DNA of 38,616 nt. It comes from Cyclobacteriaceae bacterium. GTDB lineage: Bacteria > Bacteroidota > Bacteroidia > Cytophagales > Cyclobacteriaceae. The position numbers were made by a program, and so were the translations under genes. Positions within the stretch are counted from its first letter, which is position 1; the number at the start of each line of letters is the position of its first letter. Where the stretch lies: NCBI GenBank assembly GCA_015488485.1, contig WFNR01000109.1, forward strand, positions 1-38,616, in the 5' to 3' direction. This document shows positions 8,155-16,524 of this stretch, piece by piece. Under the pieces are notes generated by a model that did not search any database, was not told the origin of the DNA, and saw only the letters and a list, made by a program, of their open reading frames with translations.

Positions 8155-8574
8155 ATGGCCGACTCTAAGTATTATGCTGTCATGCTGATTGATGATAATG
8201 AGATCGATAATCTCATTAATCAAAAGATGATTGAAGCTTCGGGTATAACCGAGCAGATTTACACCCATACGGGAGCCAGAAGTGCCATTGAGTTTTTGAA
8301 GAACCTGGAAAAGCTCGGAGAAACCGGCATCAATGTGTTACCGCAACTCATTTTTCTGGATATCGACATGCCATTGATGGACGGTTTCCAGTTTCTCGAT
8401 GAATTTGAGAAACTACGGGACGAAACAAAGGCCCGTTGTAGTGTGGTCATGCTTACTTCTTCTATCAGCCCGGCTGATGTAAACAAATCGAAGAAGTATG
8501 CTTATGTGAAAAAGTATATCAACAAACCGCTTACACAAGAGAATCTCGAAAAACTTCGTCCCGGCCAGGCTTAA
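8155..8574 (+). CDS. single-domain response regulator (CheY-like receiver)
   Basis: This 139-aa protein consists of one receiver domain with no output domain. Phosphorylation-site features are visible: the acidic pair in LIDDNEID (residues ~11-17), the phospho-acceptor Asp69 in FLDIDMPLMDG, a Thr/Ser in MLTSS, and Lys124 in YINKPLT. Such stand-alone receivers are common in Bacteroidota and pass phosphate within phosphorelays or act by protein contact. No histidine kinase lies in the window, so its partner is unknown. I chose the ATG at 8155 over a TTG two codons upstream. The gene ends 4 bp from the stop of the convergent gene at 8579. Confidence 0.92.
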   Translation: MADSKYYAVMLIDDNEIDNLINQKMIEASGITEQIYTHTGARSAIEFLKNLEKLGETGINVLPQLIFLDIDMPLMDGFQFLDEFEKLRDETKARCSVVMLTSSISPADVNKSKKYAYVKKYINKPLTQENLEKLRPGQA

Positions 8575-8578
8575 CACC

Positions 8579-10009
8579 TTACAAACGTACCGCCAGTTCG
8601 GCAAAAGAAGGCTTGAGCAGCAAGGTAGGATACATGCCTTGTAGGTTAATGGCATTGAGCTTATCCAGTACCTGCTCTATTTTCTCCACTTTGTTGTGTC
8701 TTATCTTGCGCTGTAGGATACTTAGCAACTGTACAAACAGCCGTAGATGTTCCGGGGCTTCATTGCCTGCCAGGCGCAACAGGCGCTGGGCGGCCTTGTA
8801 GTTTTGCCTGAACAGTAGTTCATCGTTTTGCATATATTTAAGGTAGGCGGTCAGGCATTTTATTTCAAGGTGCAAAATGCCATATTCCTTAAAGCTCACC
8901 TCATTATTGAGGTAAAACAGCCATTTGGTAGCTGTAGCATATTCGCCCGCTTGATAACATATCAGCGAGCGGAACAGCAGGTAGGTAACACGGGCCGGGA
9001 TGCTCAGGTGGCTGTAGTTGAAATCCAGAAACATCCGGTTGATGTCCATGGCTGTGAAGTCGGCCTGCTGCTGGAGCTTGAGTTGCAGCATGCCCGGCAG
9101 TATTTGGGCCGGGAACCCGTAGCTCTCGTAGTGCAGCAGCAGGTCGGGTATCTGACCGCGGATTTCACTTAGTGTCAGGCGCGCTTTGGAGTAAATGCCG
9201 TACTTCAGATAGTATTCAAAGCGCAGCCATTTAAAGAGCACCTGCAGATGTTTGTAAATGCTGTCTTTCGGGTAGGCTTTGAAAGTGCCTGTTACCATGT
9301 CCAGTACATCCTCAATAGGTTGCAGGTCGTAGGTGTCCAAAGCTTTATCATCTACATAAAGTTGGTGGATGATCTGCATGGCGGCAAAATAGACCTGCAT
9401 CCGGTGCGAATGGTACAGCGCGGTCACATTCTTCATTTCTTCAAAAAGCACGGTCAGCGCTACCTGCTTGTCGCGCTTACCCATAATCTGAAACTCCCCG
9501 TATTCCTTGAAGTACTTACCCAGGATATCTTCGGCCTTGTCGAGCGCCAGGCTATACGCTACATGGCGGTTGTAGAGCTGCGAGTAGTGATAATACTCCG
9601 GGCTGTTGAGGTGAAGTTTTTTCATGTATTTATACACTACTGTCAGCTCGTTGGCCAGGTCATAGCGGATCAGTTCTTTTTCCAGTTTTTTCAGGGTAGT
9701 TAGGGCAATTACCGGCTTTTGGGTAAAAAAGGTGTCATCAATGCTCAAAAGCTTGTTCAGCACATCGGCTTTGGGGCCATCTGCCTGCGATATCAGGTAG
9801 TTTTGCACCTTGCTGCGCAGGCGCGAACGCAGTGTGCTGTAGGCATTTTCGTTGAGTTGCAGTTGCTGCATGATGTCGGCATCGCTCAGGCCTTCGCGCA
9901 ACATGCGGAACAAGCGGGCCACCTTGTCGTTAGGGCGATAAAACGACCTGCTCAGCCCTTTTTCATCTTTGGCCGACAACTCACTTACGATGATTCTGAT
10001 ATTCTTCAT
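8579..10009 (-). CDS. unrecognised protein with N-terminal HTH-like segment and long helical repeat region
   Basis: I do not recognise a named family. From the ATG at 10007-10009 the protein is 476 aa; an in-frame extension to 10081 would overlap no gene but looks non-conserved. Residues ~41-68 (SDADIMQQLQLNENAYSTLR...) look like the recognition half of a LuxR/sigma-4-type helix-turn-helix. The rest is almost all predicted helix with a TPR-like rhythm (many Tyr/Leu/Ala, pairs such as KYMKKL and YYHYSQLYNRHVAYSLA) and no membrane segment or catalytic motif. This suggests a DNA-binding or scaffold protein with a protein-protein interaction domain. It lies 58 bp after an EamA permease on the same strand and is convergent with the response regulator. 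Confidence 0.75.
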   Translation of the reverse strand: MKNIRIIVSELSAKDEKGLSRSFYRPNDKVARLFRMLREGLSDADIMQQLQLNENAYSTLRSRLRSKVQNYLISQADGPKADVLNKLLSIDDTFFTQKPVIALTTLKKLEKELIRYDLANELTVVYKYMKKLHLNSPEYYHYSQLYNRHVAYSLALDKAEDILGKYFKEYGEFQIMGKRDKQVALTVLFEEMKNVTALYHSHRMQVYFAAMQIIHQLYVDDKALDTYDLQPIEDVLDMVTGTFKAYPKDSIYKHLQVLFKWLRFEYYLKYGIYSKARLTLSEIRGQIPDLLLHYESYGFPAQILPGMLQLKLQQQADFTAMDINRMFLDFNYSHLSIPARVTYLLFRSLICYQAGEYATATKWLFYLNNEVSFKEYGILHLEIKCLTAYLKYMQNDELLFRQNYKAAQRLLRLAGNEAPEHLRLFVQLLSILQRKIRHNKVEKIEQVLDKLNAINLQGMYPTLLLKPSFAELAVRL

Positions 10010-10067
10010 TTTGCGACTATAAAACTCGCTTGATTTTAACTGCCAAACAACCCTGTAAATCGTTTTT

Positions 10068-10946
10068 TCAGCGTCCGGCACTTACCAGATATACCCCGGC
10101 AAATATCAAGCCTGCATATAGGGCTTCTTGCAGGTCCAGCGTATCGCCCCGGAAAACAACGGCTACTACCGTGGCAAACAAAGGCTGTAGGTAGATATAG
10201 TAGCCCACCAGCGTTGGGTTTACATATTGCAATGACCAGACATTGAGCAGGTAGGCGATAAAAGTGGTAGCCACTACCACATAGATCAGGGCATACCAGG
10301 CGGGGGCCGGCATGGCGCCCCAGTTTACCTGACTGAACTCCCCGATACCGAAAGGCAATACATACACCGTGCCGAACAGAAATACCCATTTGATAATGGT
10401 AACAGGGCGGTAGCGCATCATCAGCGGTTTGACCAGCACCAGGTAAAGGCTGTATGAAGTGGCGTTAATCAGAATAAACAAATTGCCCAGAAAAGTGGTA
10501 TTGCTAAAGTCAAAACCTTCAATGCCAATCAGCATGATAGCCCCCGTGGCACCGAGCAGAATACCGACCACCTTACGGGCGGTGATTTTTTCGTGCAAAA
10601 GAAAATACGACACCACCAGCACGGTGATGGGCGAGGAGGTCATAATAACCGCAGCTGATATGGGGCTGGTCATGCTCAGGCCTTTGAAGAACATGAGTTG
10701 GTTGAGGGCTACGCCAAATACAGCCAGCCCGGCCAGCCGCAGGTAATCGCGCTTGTACCTGATAGGCTCGGAGCCGGCCAGCCGGGCAAACAGCCAGTAC
10801 AGCAGGGTGCCGGCCACCACGCGGATCAGGATGACCCCGAAAGGCCCCACATAGGCCGGCATCACCACCTTGGCAATAGAATAGTTGGCTCCGTAAATGA
10901 GCCCTACCAGCAACAGGGCACTATGTATTTTATAGCGGGCAGGCAT
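10068..10946 (-). CDS. EamA/DMT-superfamily permease
   Basis: This 292-aa inner-membrane protein has ten hydrophobic helices in two EamA halves (about residues 5-140 and 150-290). It is typical of drug/metabolite transporters of the RhaT/YdcZ/EamA type that export amino acids or metabolites. The repeated signature is seen in ADVGL/ISAAVIMTSSPITVLVVSYFL near the end of the first half and NPTLVGYYIYLQPLFATVVAV in the second. The substrate cannot be told from sequence. Start ATG at 10944-10946; the gene is divergent from rarA, with a short (~50 bp) shared promoter region. Confidence 0.88.
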   Translation of the reverse strand: MPARYKIHSALLLVGLIYGANYSIAKVVMPAYVGPFGVILIRVVAGTLLYWLFARLAGSEPIRYKRDYLRLAGLAVFGVALNQLMFFKGLSMTSPISAAVIMTSSPITVLVVSYFLLHEKITARKVVGILLGATGAIMLIGIEGFDFSNTTFLGNLFILINATSYSLYLVLVKPLMMRYRPVTIIKWVFLFGTVYVLPFGIGEFSQVNWGAMPAPAWYALIYVVVATTFIAYLLNVWSLQYVNPTLVGYYIYLQPLFATVVAVVFRGDTLDLQEALYAGLIFAGVYLVSAGR

Positions 10947-10997
10947 GGATTATCGGGCGAAATTACGATTTTTAACCTTGATTTAACGTGTATAAAA

Positions 10998-12257
10998 TTG
11001 TTTAACCAAAAGACACCTCTGGCCGAGCGTTTACGCCCTGCCCGCCTTGACGACCTGGTAGGTCAGGCGCATCTGTTGGGGCCCGATGGCGTACTGCGCC
11101 AGGCCATAGCCGGGGGCAATATCCCCTCGATGATCCTGTGGGGTCCTCCGGGTGTAGGCAAAACCACCATTGCTAATATCATCGCCCATGAGCTGAAGAT
11201 ACCCTTTTTTACGCTGAGCGCTGTTTCGGCCGGGGTGAAAGATGTGCGCGAGGTAATCGCCAAAGCCAACCGGCTGGCCCGCGCCATTCTGTTTATCGAT
11301 GAGATACACCGCTTCAATAAGGGGCAGCAGGATGCCCTGCTGGGGGCGGTGGAGAAAGGCACCATCACCTTGGTAGGCGCCACTACCGAGAACCCGTCTT
11401 TTGAGGTAAATGCCGCCCTGCTGTCGCGCTGCCAGGTATACACCCTGCAGCCCCTGCGTGAGGAAGAAATGGAGGTACTGCTGCAGCGGGCGCTGCAACA
11501 GGATGCCGATATCAGGGAGAAACAGTTGGTGTTTAAAGAAAAAGATGCCCTGTTTAATCTGGCCGGGGGCGATGCCCGCAAGCTCTACAACCTGATAGAG
11601 CTGGTAGCCGATGCCGGGGTGCAGGAGGTAACCAACGAGGTACTTACCCGGCTGGCACAGCAGCGCATCGCCCTGTACGACAAGGGGGGCGAGCAGCACT
11701 ACGACATCATCTCGGCTTTTATCAAATCTATCCGTGGCAGCGACCCCAATGCCGCCCTCTATTACCTGGCGCGCATGATCGAAGGAGGTGAAGATGTAAA
11801 GTTTATTGCCCGCAGGCTGCTTATCCTGGCCTCCGAAGACATCGGCAATGCCAACCCCACCGCTCTGGTGCTGGCCAACAGTTGTTTTCAAGCCGTCAAT
11901 GTAATCGGCTACCCGGAGGCCGAGCTCATCTTGTCGCAAACGGTGGTCTACCTGGCCACCTCACCCAAGAGCAACGCCAGCTACAAGGCCATCAAGGCGG
12001 CCCGCCAGGCCGTACAGGCCACAGGCGACCTGCCCGTGCCGCTGGCGCTGCGCAATGCCCCCACCCGGCTGATGAAGGAGCAGGGCTATGGCCAAGGCTA
12101 CCAGTATGCCCATAACCATGCCGGCAATTTTGCAGCGATGGAGTTCCTGCCGCCCGAGCTGAGCGGCCAGCGCTTTTATGAGCCGGGCGACAACCCACGT
12201 GAACAGGAAATACGCCAGCGCCTGCGCGCCTGGTGGCGGGAGAAGTACGGGTATTGA
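10998..12257 (+). CDS. rarA: replication-associated recombination protein RarA (MgsA, AAA+ ATPase)
   Basis: RarA is a clamp-loader-like AAA+ ATPase acting at stalled forks and single-strand DNA ends. Walker A GPPGVGKTT starts at residue ~49, Walker B LFIDEIH at ~98-104, and the sensor-1 region GATTENPSFEVN is intact. The C-terminal tetramerisation domain is present (SYKAIKAARQAV, QGYQYAHNHAGNF). The family normally begins a few residues before PLAERLRP. The only sensible in-frame start here is the TTG at 10998 (about 419 aa). ATG codons further upstream would push the gene into the divergent permease gene, so I reject them. No terminator is obvious after it. Confidence 0.93.
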   Translation: MFNQKTPLAERLRPARLDDLVGQAHLLGPDGVLRQAIAGGNIPSMILWGPPGVGKTTIANIIAHELKIPFFTLSAVSAGVKDVREVIAKANRLARAILFIDEIHRFNKGQQDALLGAVEKGTITLVGATTENPSFEVNAALLSRCQVYTLQPLREEEMEVLLQRALQQDADIREKQLVFKEKDALFNLAGGDARKLYNLIELVADAGVQEVTNEVLTRLAQQRIALYDKGGEQHYDIISAFIKSIRGSDPNAALYYLARMIEGGEDVKFIARRLLILASEDIGNANPTALVLANSCFQAVNVIGYPEAELILSQTVVYLATSPKSNASYKAIKAARQAVQATGDLPVPLALRNAPTRLMKEQGYGQGYQYAHNHAGNFAAMEFLPPELSGQRFYEPGDNPREQEIRQRLRAWWREKYGY

Positions 12258-12501
12258 AAGGGTATGTCGGATACATATCTCAACAATATCAAAATCAAAG
12301 AGGTGATTTACAGGCCGCACTTCGGATATACTCTCCTGCATTACATGACCAACAGTCAAAAATGATGAGATAGATAGTATACAGGCAAGTGTTTATTTCG
12401 ACAAGGGGGGTGTAGGAGGACAAAGCTTTGTGGGTGAAATAACAGTTTTCCTTATTTTAAGCTTATCACAAAAACTAAAACAATAGCTCTTCTTATTTTA
12501 A

Positions 12502-12522
12502 ATTTTACTATTTTAGTAAAAT
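12502..12522. promoter_or_regulatory. perfect palindrome upstream of fic (candidate operator)
   Basis: ATTTTACTA-TTT-TAGTAAAAT is a perfect 9-bp inverted repeat with a 3-bp centre, ending 34 bp before the fic ATG. Size and position fit a dimeric repressor site. The winged-helix end of the Fic protein itself is a possible binder (inference). Confidence 0.5.
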
Positions 12523-12556
12523 AACATCGATCTTTATTTAATTTATTTAAAAAAAG

Positions 12557-13675
12557 ATGAAAAACTTTAAAGCCGGCCAATTTGTTTCGCAAGGTACGTA
12601 CAAGGCCTTTATACCTGCCAAAATCAACAGAACCTGGCACATTGATGATATGGAAGTCATTGCCCTGCTCAGCCGGGCCGACCGTGAATTGGGGCGCCTC
12701 GATATGTTTTCGGAATACGTGGATATTGAGCGTTACATCCGCATGCACATTGCCAAAGAGGCCAACCAATCATCCAAAATAGAAGGTACACAAACCAGAA
12801 TGGAAGACATTTTTTTGTTGGAAGAAGATGTTAAGCAAGAAATGCGTGATGACTGGCAAGAAGTGCAAAACTACATATCGGCCATGAATGAATCGGTTCA
12901 GCAATTGCACCGCTTGCCTTTCTCCGGTCGTCTTATCAGGCAGGCACATAAAATACTGCTACAGGGTGTAAGGGGCAGGCATAAATTGCCCGGGCAGTAC
13001 CGCACCAGTCAAAATTGGATAGGTGGTGCCACACTCAATGATGCTGCTTTCATACCACCGCCATACACCGAAATACCGGAATTGATGTCTGACCTGGAAA
13101 AATTTGCCAACAGCCAGGACAATACCCTGCCGGACTTGCTCAAGATAGCTATTATTCACTACCAGTTTGAAACCATTCACCCTTTTTTGGATGGCAACGG
13201 CCGGGTGGGCAGGCTCATTATCACCCTGTATCTGGTAGATAAAAATATTCTCAAACGCCCCATCCTCTATTTGTCGGATTTTTTTGAAAAACATCGCCAA
13301 TTGTATTACGACAACCTGATGCACGTCCGTACGCATGATGATTTGTCGCAATGGCTCAAATTCTTCTTAACTGGAGTAATTGAAACCGCCAAGCAAGGGG
13401 TGGATACATTTGATAAAATCTTCAACCTGCAAAAAGAACTGGATGCGAAGCTCAAATCGCTCAAATCACGGGAAGGCAACGCCCGTAGAATGTTGGAGTT
13501 TATGTATCATCAACCTGTGTTTAATGCCAATTTGCTTGCCCGGGAGTTGGATATTTCTATGGCCACAGCCTATAAGTTAATCGAAATGTTTGTAGAATGG
13601 CAGATAATCAAAGAGATGACAGGAGCTAAACGAGGGCGGTTGTTCGTTTTTGAAGAATATCTACTATTGTTTTAA
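12557..13675 (+). CDS. Fic-family protein (putative AMP-transferase) with winged-helix C-terminus
   Basis: Fic enzymes transfer AMP, or other nucleotide parts, from ATP to target proteins. The 372-aa protein has the active-site motif HPFLDGNGRVGR starting at His208. An N-terminal auto-inhibition motif S-x-x-x-E-G is also present (Ser72...Glu76-Gly77, SSKIEG), making it a class II Fic whose activity is held off by its own alpha-inh Glu. After the Fic fold (about 115-275), residues ~305-372 look like a winged helix-turn-helix (LLARELDISMATAYKLIEM). This is a common Fic-DUF4172/wHTH layout in Bacteroidota. The gene stands alone; no antitoxin gene is adjacent, in keeping with internal inhibition. 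Targets are unknown. Confidence 0.92.
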   Translation: MKNFKAGQFVSQGTYKAFIPAKINRTWHIDDMEVIALLSRADRELGRLDMFSEYVDIERYIRMHIAKEANQSSKIEGTQTRMEDIFLLEEDVKQEMRDDWQEVQNYISAMNESVQQLHRLPFSGRLIRQAHKILLQGVRGRHKLPGQYRTSQNWIGGATLNDAAFIPPPYTEIPELMSDLEKFANSQDNTLPDLLKIAIIHYQFETIHPFLDGNGRVGRLIITLYLVDKNILKRPILYLSDFFEKHRQLYYDNLMHVRTHDDLSQWLKFFLTGVIETAKQGVDTFDKIFNLQKELDAKLKSLKSREGNARRMLEFMYHQPVFNANLLARELDISMATAYKLIEMFVEWQIIKEMTGAKRGRLFVFEEYLLLF

Positions 13676-13730
13676 TCATGGCCAGCACATTTACCGTTAA
13701 AGGGGCATAAGCAGGTTGCAGTTGGTGTCC

Positions 13731-13759
13731 CCGGGCTGAGGCCTCTCCATTTAGCCCGG
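13731..13759. terminator. inverted repeat between fic and the XRE gene
   Basis: CCGGGCT/AGCCCGG pair across a 15-nt loop between two convergent genes. There is no T-run, so it is only a possible terminator. Confidence 0.3.
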
Positions 13760-13774
13760 TAAACTCAGTGCCAA

Positions 13775-13975
13775 TTAATCTGTCGCTTCAAGCTCGAATA
13801 TATCATTTACCGATTTTTCGAAAATTTGTGCAAGCTTAAGCGCCAACACAGTTGACGGATTGTATTTACCAAGCTCAATGGCATTGATTGTTTGCCTGCT
13901 TACTCCAACCATTTTGGCAAGTTGCTCCTGGGTTAAATTTTTGCGGGCCCTTTCTATTTTCAAATGATTTCTCAT
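13775..13975 (-). CDS. small XRE-family HTH regulator
   Basis: The 66-aa protein is almost entirely a Cro/C1-type helix-turn-helix (LTQEQLAKMVGVSRQTINAI, residues ~14-33), followed by a short dimer tail (IFEKSVNDIFELE). Such YozG-like mini-regulators are usually encoded just after a small membrane protein and control the pair. Here its ATG lies 2 bp after the TGA of the upstream membrane-protein frame, so translation is probably coupled. It is convergent with fic. Confidence 0.9.
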   Translation of the reverse strand: MRNHLKIERARKNLTQEQLAKMVGVSRQTINAIELGKYNPSTVLALKLAQIFEKSVNDIFELEATD

Positions 13976-13977
13976 GC

Positions 13978-14446
13978 TCAGGCAGTTTTGGAAACGCGGT
14001 ACAAAACCCAGTGGAATCTAATCATAAAGAAAAGCAAGATCGTAAAAAGGTTGAAAGTGGTGACCCATAAAAAAGAAAAGCCATGTATAAAAAGGATACT
14101 AAACAGGATCACTGAATAATTAACGTAAGTTGCCCATACCAATGATTCCAGACGCAGCTTGTTGATGTATTCGTCTTCGGTCTGCTGGCAAGAGAAATTT
14201 ACCAAAATACTACCTACAATAATCAAGACAAGGATTAGCTCGTCAAACATATCCAGCTCGACAATTGCCAGGTGCGCTTCCTTCTCAAATAGTGTATCGC
14301 TATACACAACAAACCACGGTATTTGTAAAACACCCTGGTCAAGGTTAAGGGCGATCCTTACCAGATAAACAATTCCCAGTATTATCCCAACACTGAAAAT
14401 ATACCAACCAATTTTTTTGTATTTGTGCGGAAAATAAGAACTTCAT
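13978..14446 (-). pseudogene. small membrane protein, apparently frameshifted near its N-terminus
   Basis: The main frame (downstream of 14431) encodes ~150 aa with about four membrane helices (IFSVGIILGLIYLV, ELILVLIIVGSILV, YSVILFSILF, LFTILLFFMI), but has no normal start. An ATG at 14446 in another frame reads MKFLF. Removing one base from the AAAA run at 14431-14434 (TTTT on the coding strand) would join it as MKFLFPHKYKKIGWYIF, a sensible N-terminus. So this looks like a one-base insertion: real decay, phase variation or a sequencing error. The frame ends 2 bp before the XRE gene and starts 78 bp after galE. Function is unknown; such proteins usually accompany the regulator. Confidence 0.6.
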
Positions 14447-14524
14447 TTTGCATTGTATTTTTTACAAAAGTAAAGTAAACATTACTAAAAGACAGGCAAA
14501 CGTGTCATTTTTTGATAAATTTTT

Positions 14525-15532
14525 TTATTCCAAGCTCTGCTGCCAGCGCCAGGCATCGCGCAGGGCGTCTTCGAGGCTGTAGCGCGCCTGCCAGCCGAGG
14601 GTGGTGCGTGCCTTGTCCACGGCCGCATACACCTGCTCCACATCACCGGGGCGCCTGGGGCCGATACGGTGTGGCAGGGAGCGGCCGCTTACCTGCTCGA
14701 AGGTATGCACTACCTCCAGCACCGAATGGCCGCGACCGGTGCCTACGTTAATCACATCGTAGGAGACATCTTCTTTCTGCAGGTATTGCAGTGTCTTGAC
14801 ATGCGCTACCGCCAAATCCACCACATGAATATAATCACGGATATTGGTGCCGTCCGGGGTGTTGTAGTCGTTGCCGAAAACCACCAGCTCAGGGCGGATG
14901 CCGGCAGCTGTCTGGGTAACAAACGGCACCAGGTTGTTGGGTACACCCAGAGGCAGCTCCCCGATATGGGCCGAAGGGTGGGCCCCAATGGGGTTGAAAT
15001 AACGTAAGGCCACAGCCGCCAGCCCGGGGTGTGCCCGGCAGGTGTCGGCAATGATGCGCTCGCTCACCTGTTTGGTGTAGCCGTAGGGCGATTCGGCCTC
15101 CTGCATGGGCGAGGCCTCGGTTACCGGCAGTTTGTCGGGGGTGCCGTAAACCGTGCACGATGAGGAGAACACCAGCAGGTGGCACTCAAAAGCCAGCATG
15201 GTCTTGAGCAGTACCAGCAGCGAGCCGATATTGTTTTCATAATACATCAGCGGCTTGGCGACCGACTCTCCCACTGCCTTGTAGGCGGCAAAGTGAATAG
15301 CCCCGGCCGGCCGCTCACTGGCAAACACCCGTGCCATAAAGGCGGCATCGTTGCAGTCGCCCTCGTAGATTGCCGGCCGCTTGCCGGTAATTTTGGCGAT
15401 GCCATCCAGTACCGAGGGGCTGGAGTTGCTGAAATTATCAACAATTACCGGCTCATAGCCGTGGTTGACCAGCTCTACCACCGTATGCGAGCCGATATAG
15501 CCCGCTCCGCCCGTAACCAGTATTTTCGTCAT
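14525..15532 (-). CDS. galE: UDP-glucose 4-epimerase family (GalE)
   Basis: This 335-aa short-chain dehydrogenase/reductase-type sugar epimerase interconverts UDP-glucose and UDP-galactose through a transient 4-keto sugar. The NAD-binding GGAGYIGSH is at residues 8-16, the catalytic Ser region SSSCTVYG at ~123-130, and Tyr150/Lys154 in SPYGYTK. The length is standard. Its ATG overlaps the uxs stop by 4 bp (ATGA), making it the third gene of a ugd-uxs-galE unit. In that company it might instead (or also) epimerise UDP-xylose to UDP-L-arabinose or UDP-glucuronate to UDP-galacturonate; the sequence does not settle this. Confidence 0.92.
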   Translation of the reverse strand: MTKILVTGGAGYIGSHTVVELVNHGYEPVIVDNFSNSSPSVLDGIAKITGKRPAIYEGDCNDAAFMARVFASERPAGAIHFAAYKAVGESVAKPLMYYENNIGSLLVLLKTMLAFECHLLVFSSSCTVYGTPDKLPVTEASPMQEAESPYGYTKQVSERIIADTCRAHPGLAAVALRYFNPIGAHPSAHIGELPLGVPNNLVPFVTQTAAGIRPELVVFGNDYNTPDGTNIRDYIHVVDLAVAHVKTLQYLQKEDVSYDVINVGTGRGHSVLEVVHTFEQVSGRSLPHRIGPRRPGDVEQVYAAVDKARTTLGWQARYSLEDALRDAWRWQQSLE

Positions 15533-16524
15533 CTTTTTATGTAGCCTTCGAAACTATTATGCTCCTTGCGGTACAGTTCCTCACGGGGCAGCGATTTAAA
15601 ATACTCATAGGTGATCTTCAACCCCTCGCTGCGGCTTACCTGTGGCTCCCAGCCCAGCACTTCGCGCGCCCGGCTGATGTCGGGCTGGCGTTGCATGGGG
15701 TCATCTTTGGGCAGCGGCTTATAGACAATCTTCTGGGCCGTACCGGTCAGTTTGATGATTTCTTCGGCAAACTCCCGGATGGTGATCTCATCGGGGTTGC
15801 CAATGTTTACGGGGTACACATAATTGCTGTGTAGCAGGCGGAAGACCCCCTCTATCAGGTCATCCACATAGCAGAAGGAGCGCGTTTGCGAGCCGTCACC
15901 GAAGATGGTCAGGTCTTCACCCCGCAGTGCCTGGCCGATAAAAGCGGGTAGCACGCGGCCGTCATTCAGCCGCATGCGCGGGCCGTAGGTATTGAAAATA
16001 CGCACGATACGAATATCCAGTCCGTGGAAAGTGTGGTAGGCCATGGTGATAGCCTCCTGAAAGCGCTTGGCCTCGTCATAGACCCCGCGCGGGCCTATGG
16101 GGTTTACATTGCCGTAGTAGCCTTCGTGCTGCGGGTGCACGGTGGGGTCGCCATAGACTTCGGAGGTAGAGGCAATGAGCATGGTAGCTTTTTTGGCCTT
16201 GGCCAGGCCCAGCAGGTTGTGGGTGCCCAGCGAGCCCACCTTGAGTGTCTGGATGGGTATCTTCAGGTAGTCGATAGGGCTGGCCGGTGAGGCAAAGTGA
16301 AGGATGTAATCCAGGTCGCCCGGTAAATGCACATAGTTGGATACATCGTGCTTAATAAATTCAAAGGCCGGCTCGTTGTACAGATGCTCGATGTTGCGGA
16401 TATCCCCGGTGATCAGATTATCCATGCCAATTACATGGTAGCCTTCCTGCAGGAAACGATCGCACAGGTGCGAGCCCAGGAAGCCGGCTGCCCCGGTTAT
16501 CAGTACTCTTTTTTTAGCGGTCAT
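15529..16524 (-). CDS. uxs: UDP-glucuronate decarboxylase (UDP-xylose synthase)
   Basis: This 331-aa SDR enzyme converts UDP-glucuronate to UDP-xylose and CO2 using bound NAD. It shows GAAGFLGSH at ~11-19, the UXS-typical substrate loop [11 protein letters not shown] (~76-86), STSEVYGDP (~119-127), the catalytic pair Tyr149/Lys153 in YDEAK, and the [10 protein letters not shown] signature. The sequence is close to bacterial and eukaryotic UXS1 catalytic domains and lacks a membrane anchor. The preceding gene makes its substrate and overlaps its start by 11 bp. The following galE overlaps its stop by 4 bp. Confidence 0.94.
   Translation of the reverse strand: MTAKKRVLITGAAGFLGSHLCDRFLQEGYHVIGMDNLITGDIRNIEHLYNEPAFEFIKHDVSNYVHLPGDLDYILHFASPASPIDYLKIPIQTLKVGSLGTHNLLGLAKAKKATMLIASTSEVYGDPTVHPQHEGYYGNVNPIGPRGVYDEAKRFQEAITMAYHTFHGLDIRIVRIFNTYGPRMRLNDGRVLPAFIGQALRGEDLTIFGDGSQTRSFCYVDDLIEGVFRLLHSNYVYPVNIGNPDEITIREFAEEIIKLTGTAQKIVYKPLPKDDPMQRQPDISRAREVLGWEPQVSRSEGLKITYEYFKSLPREELYRKEHNSFEGYIKR

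Noticed and set aside
10698-10997. Long upstream extension of rarA
   Set aside because: It lies antisense over the EamA permease gene, and RarA homology begins only after about position 11000.
11031-11939. 302-aa minus-strand frame opposite rarA
   Set aside because: Shadow of the rarA codon pattern; no recognisable domain.
12393-12442. TTATTTC...GAAATAA inverted repeat around a CAAAGCTTTG palindrome before fic
   Set aside because: Short, widely spaced and AT-rich; expected by chance in this composition.
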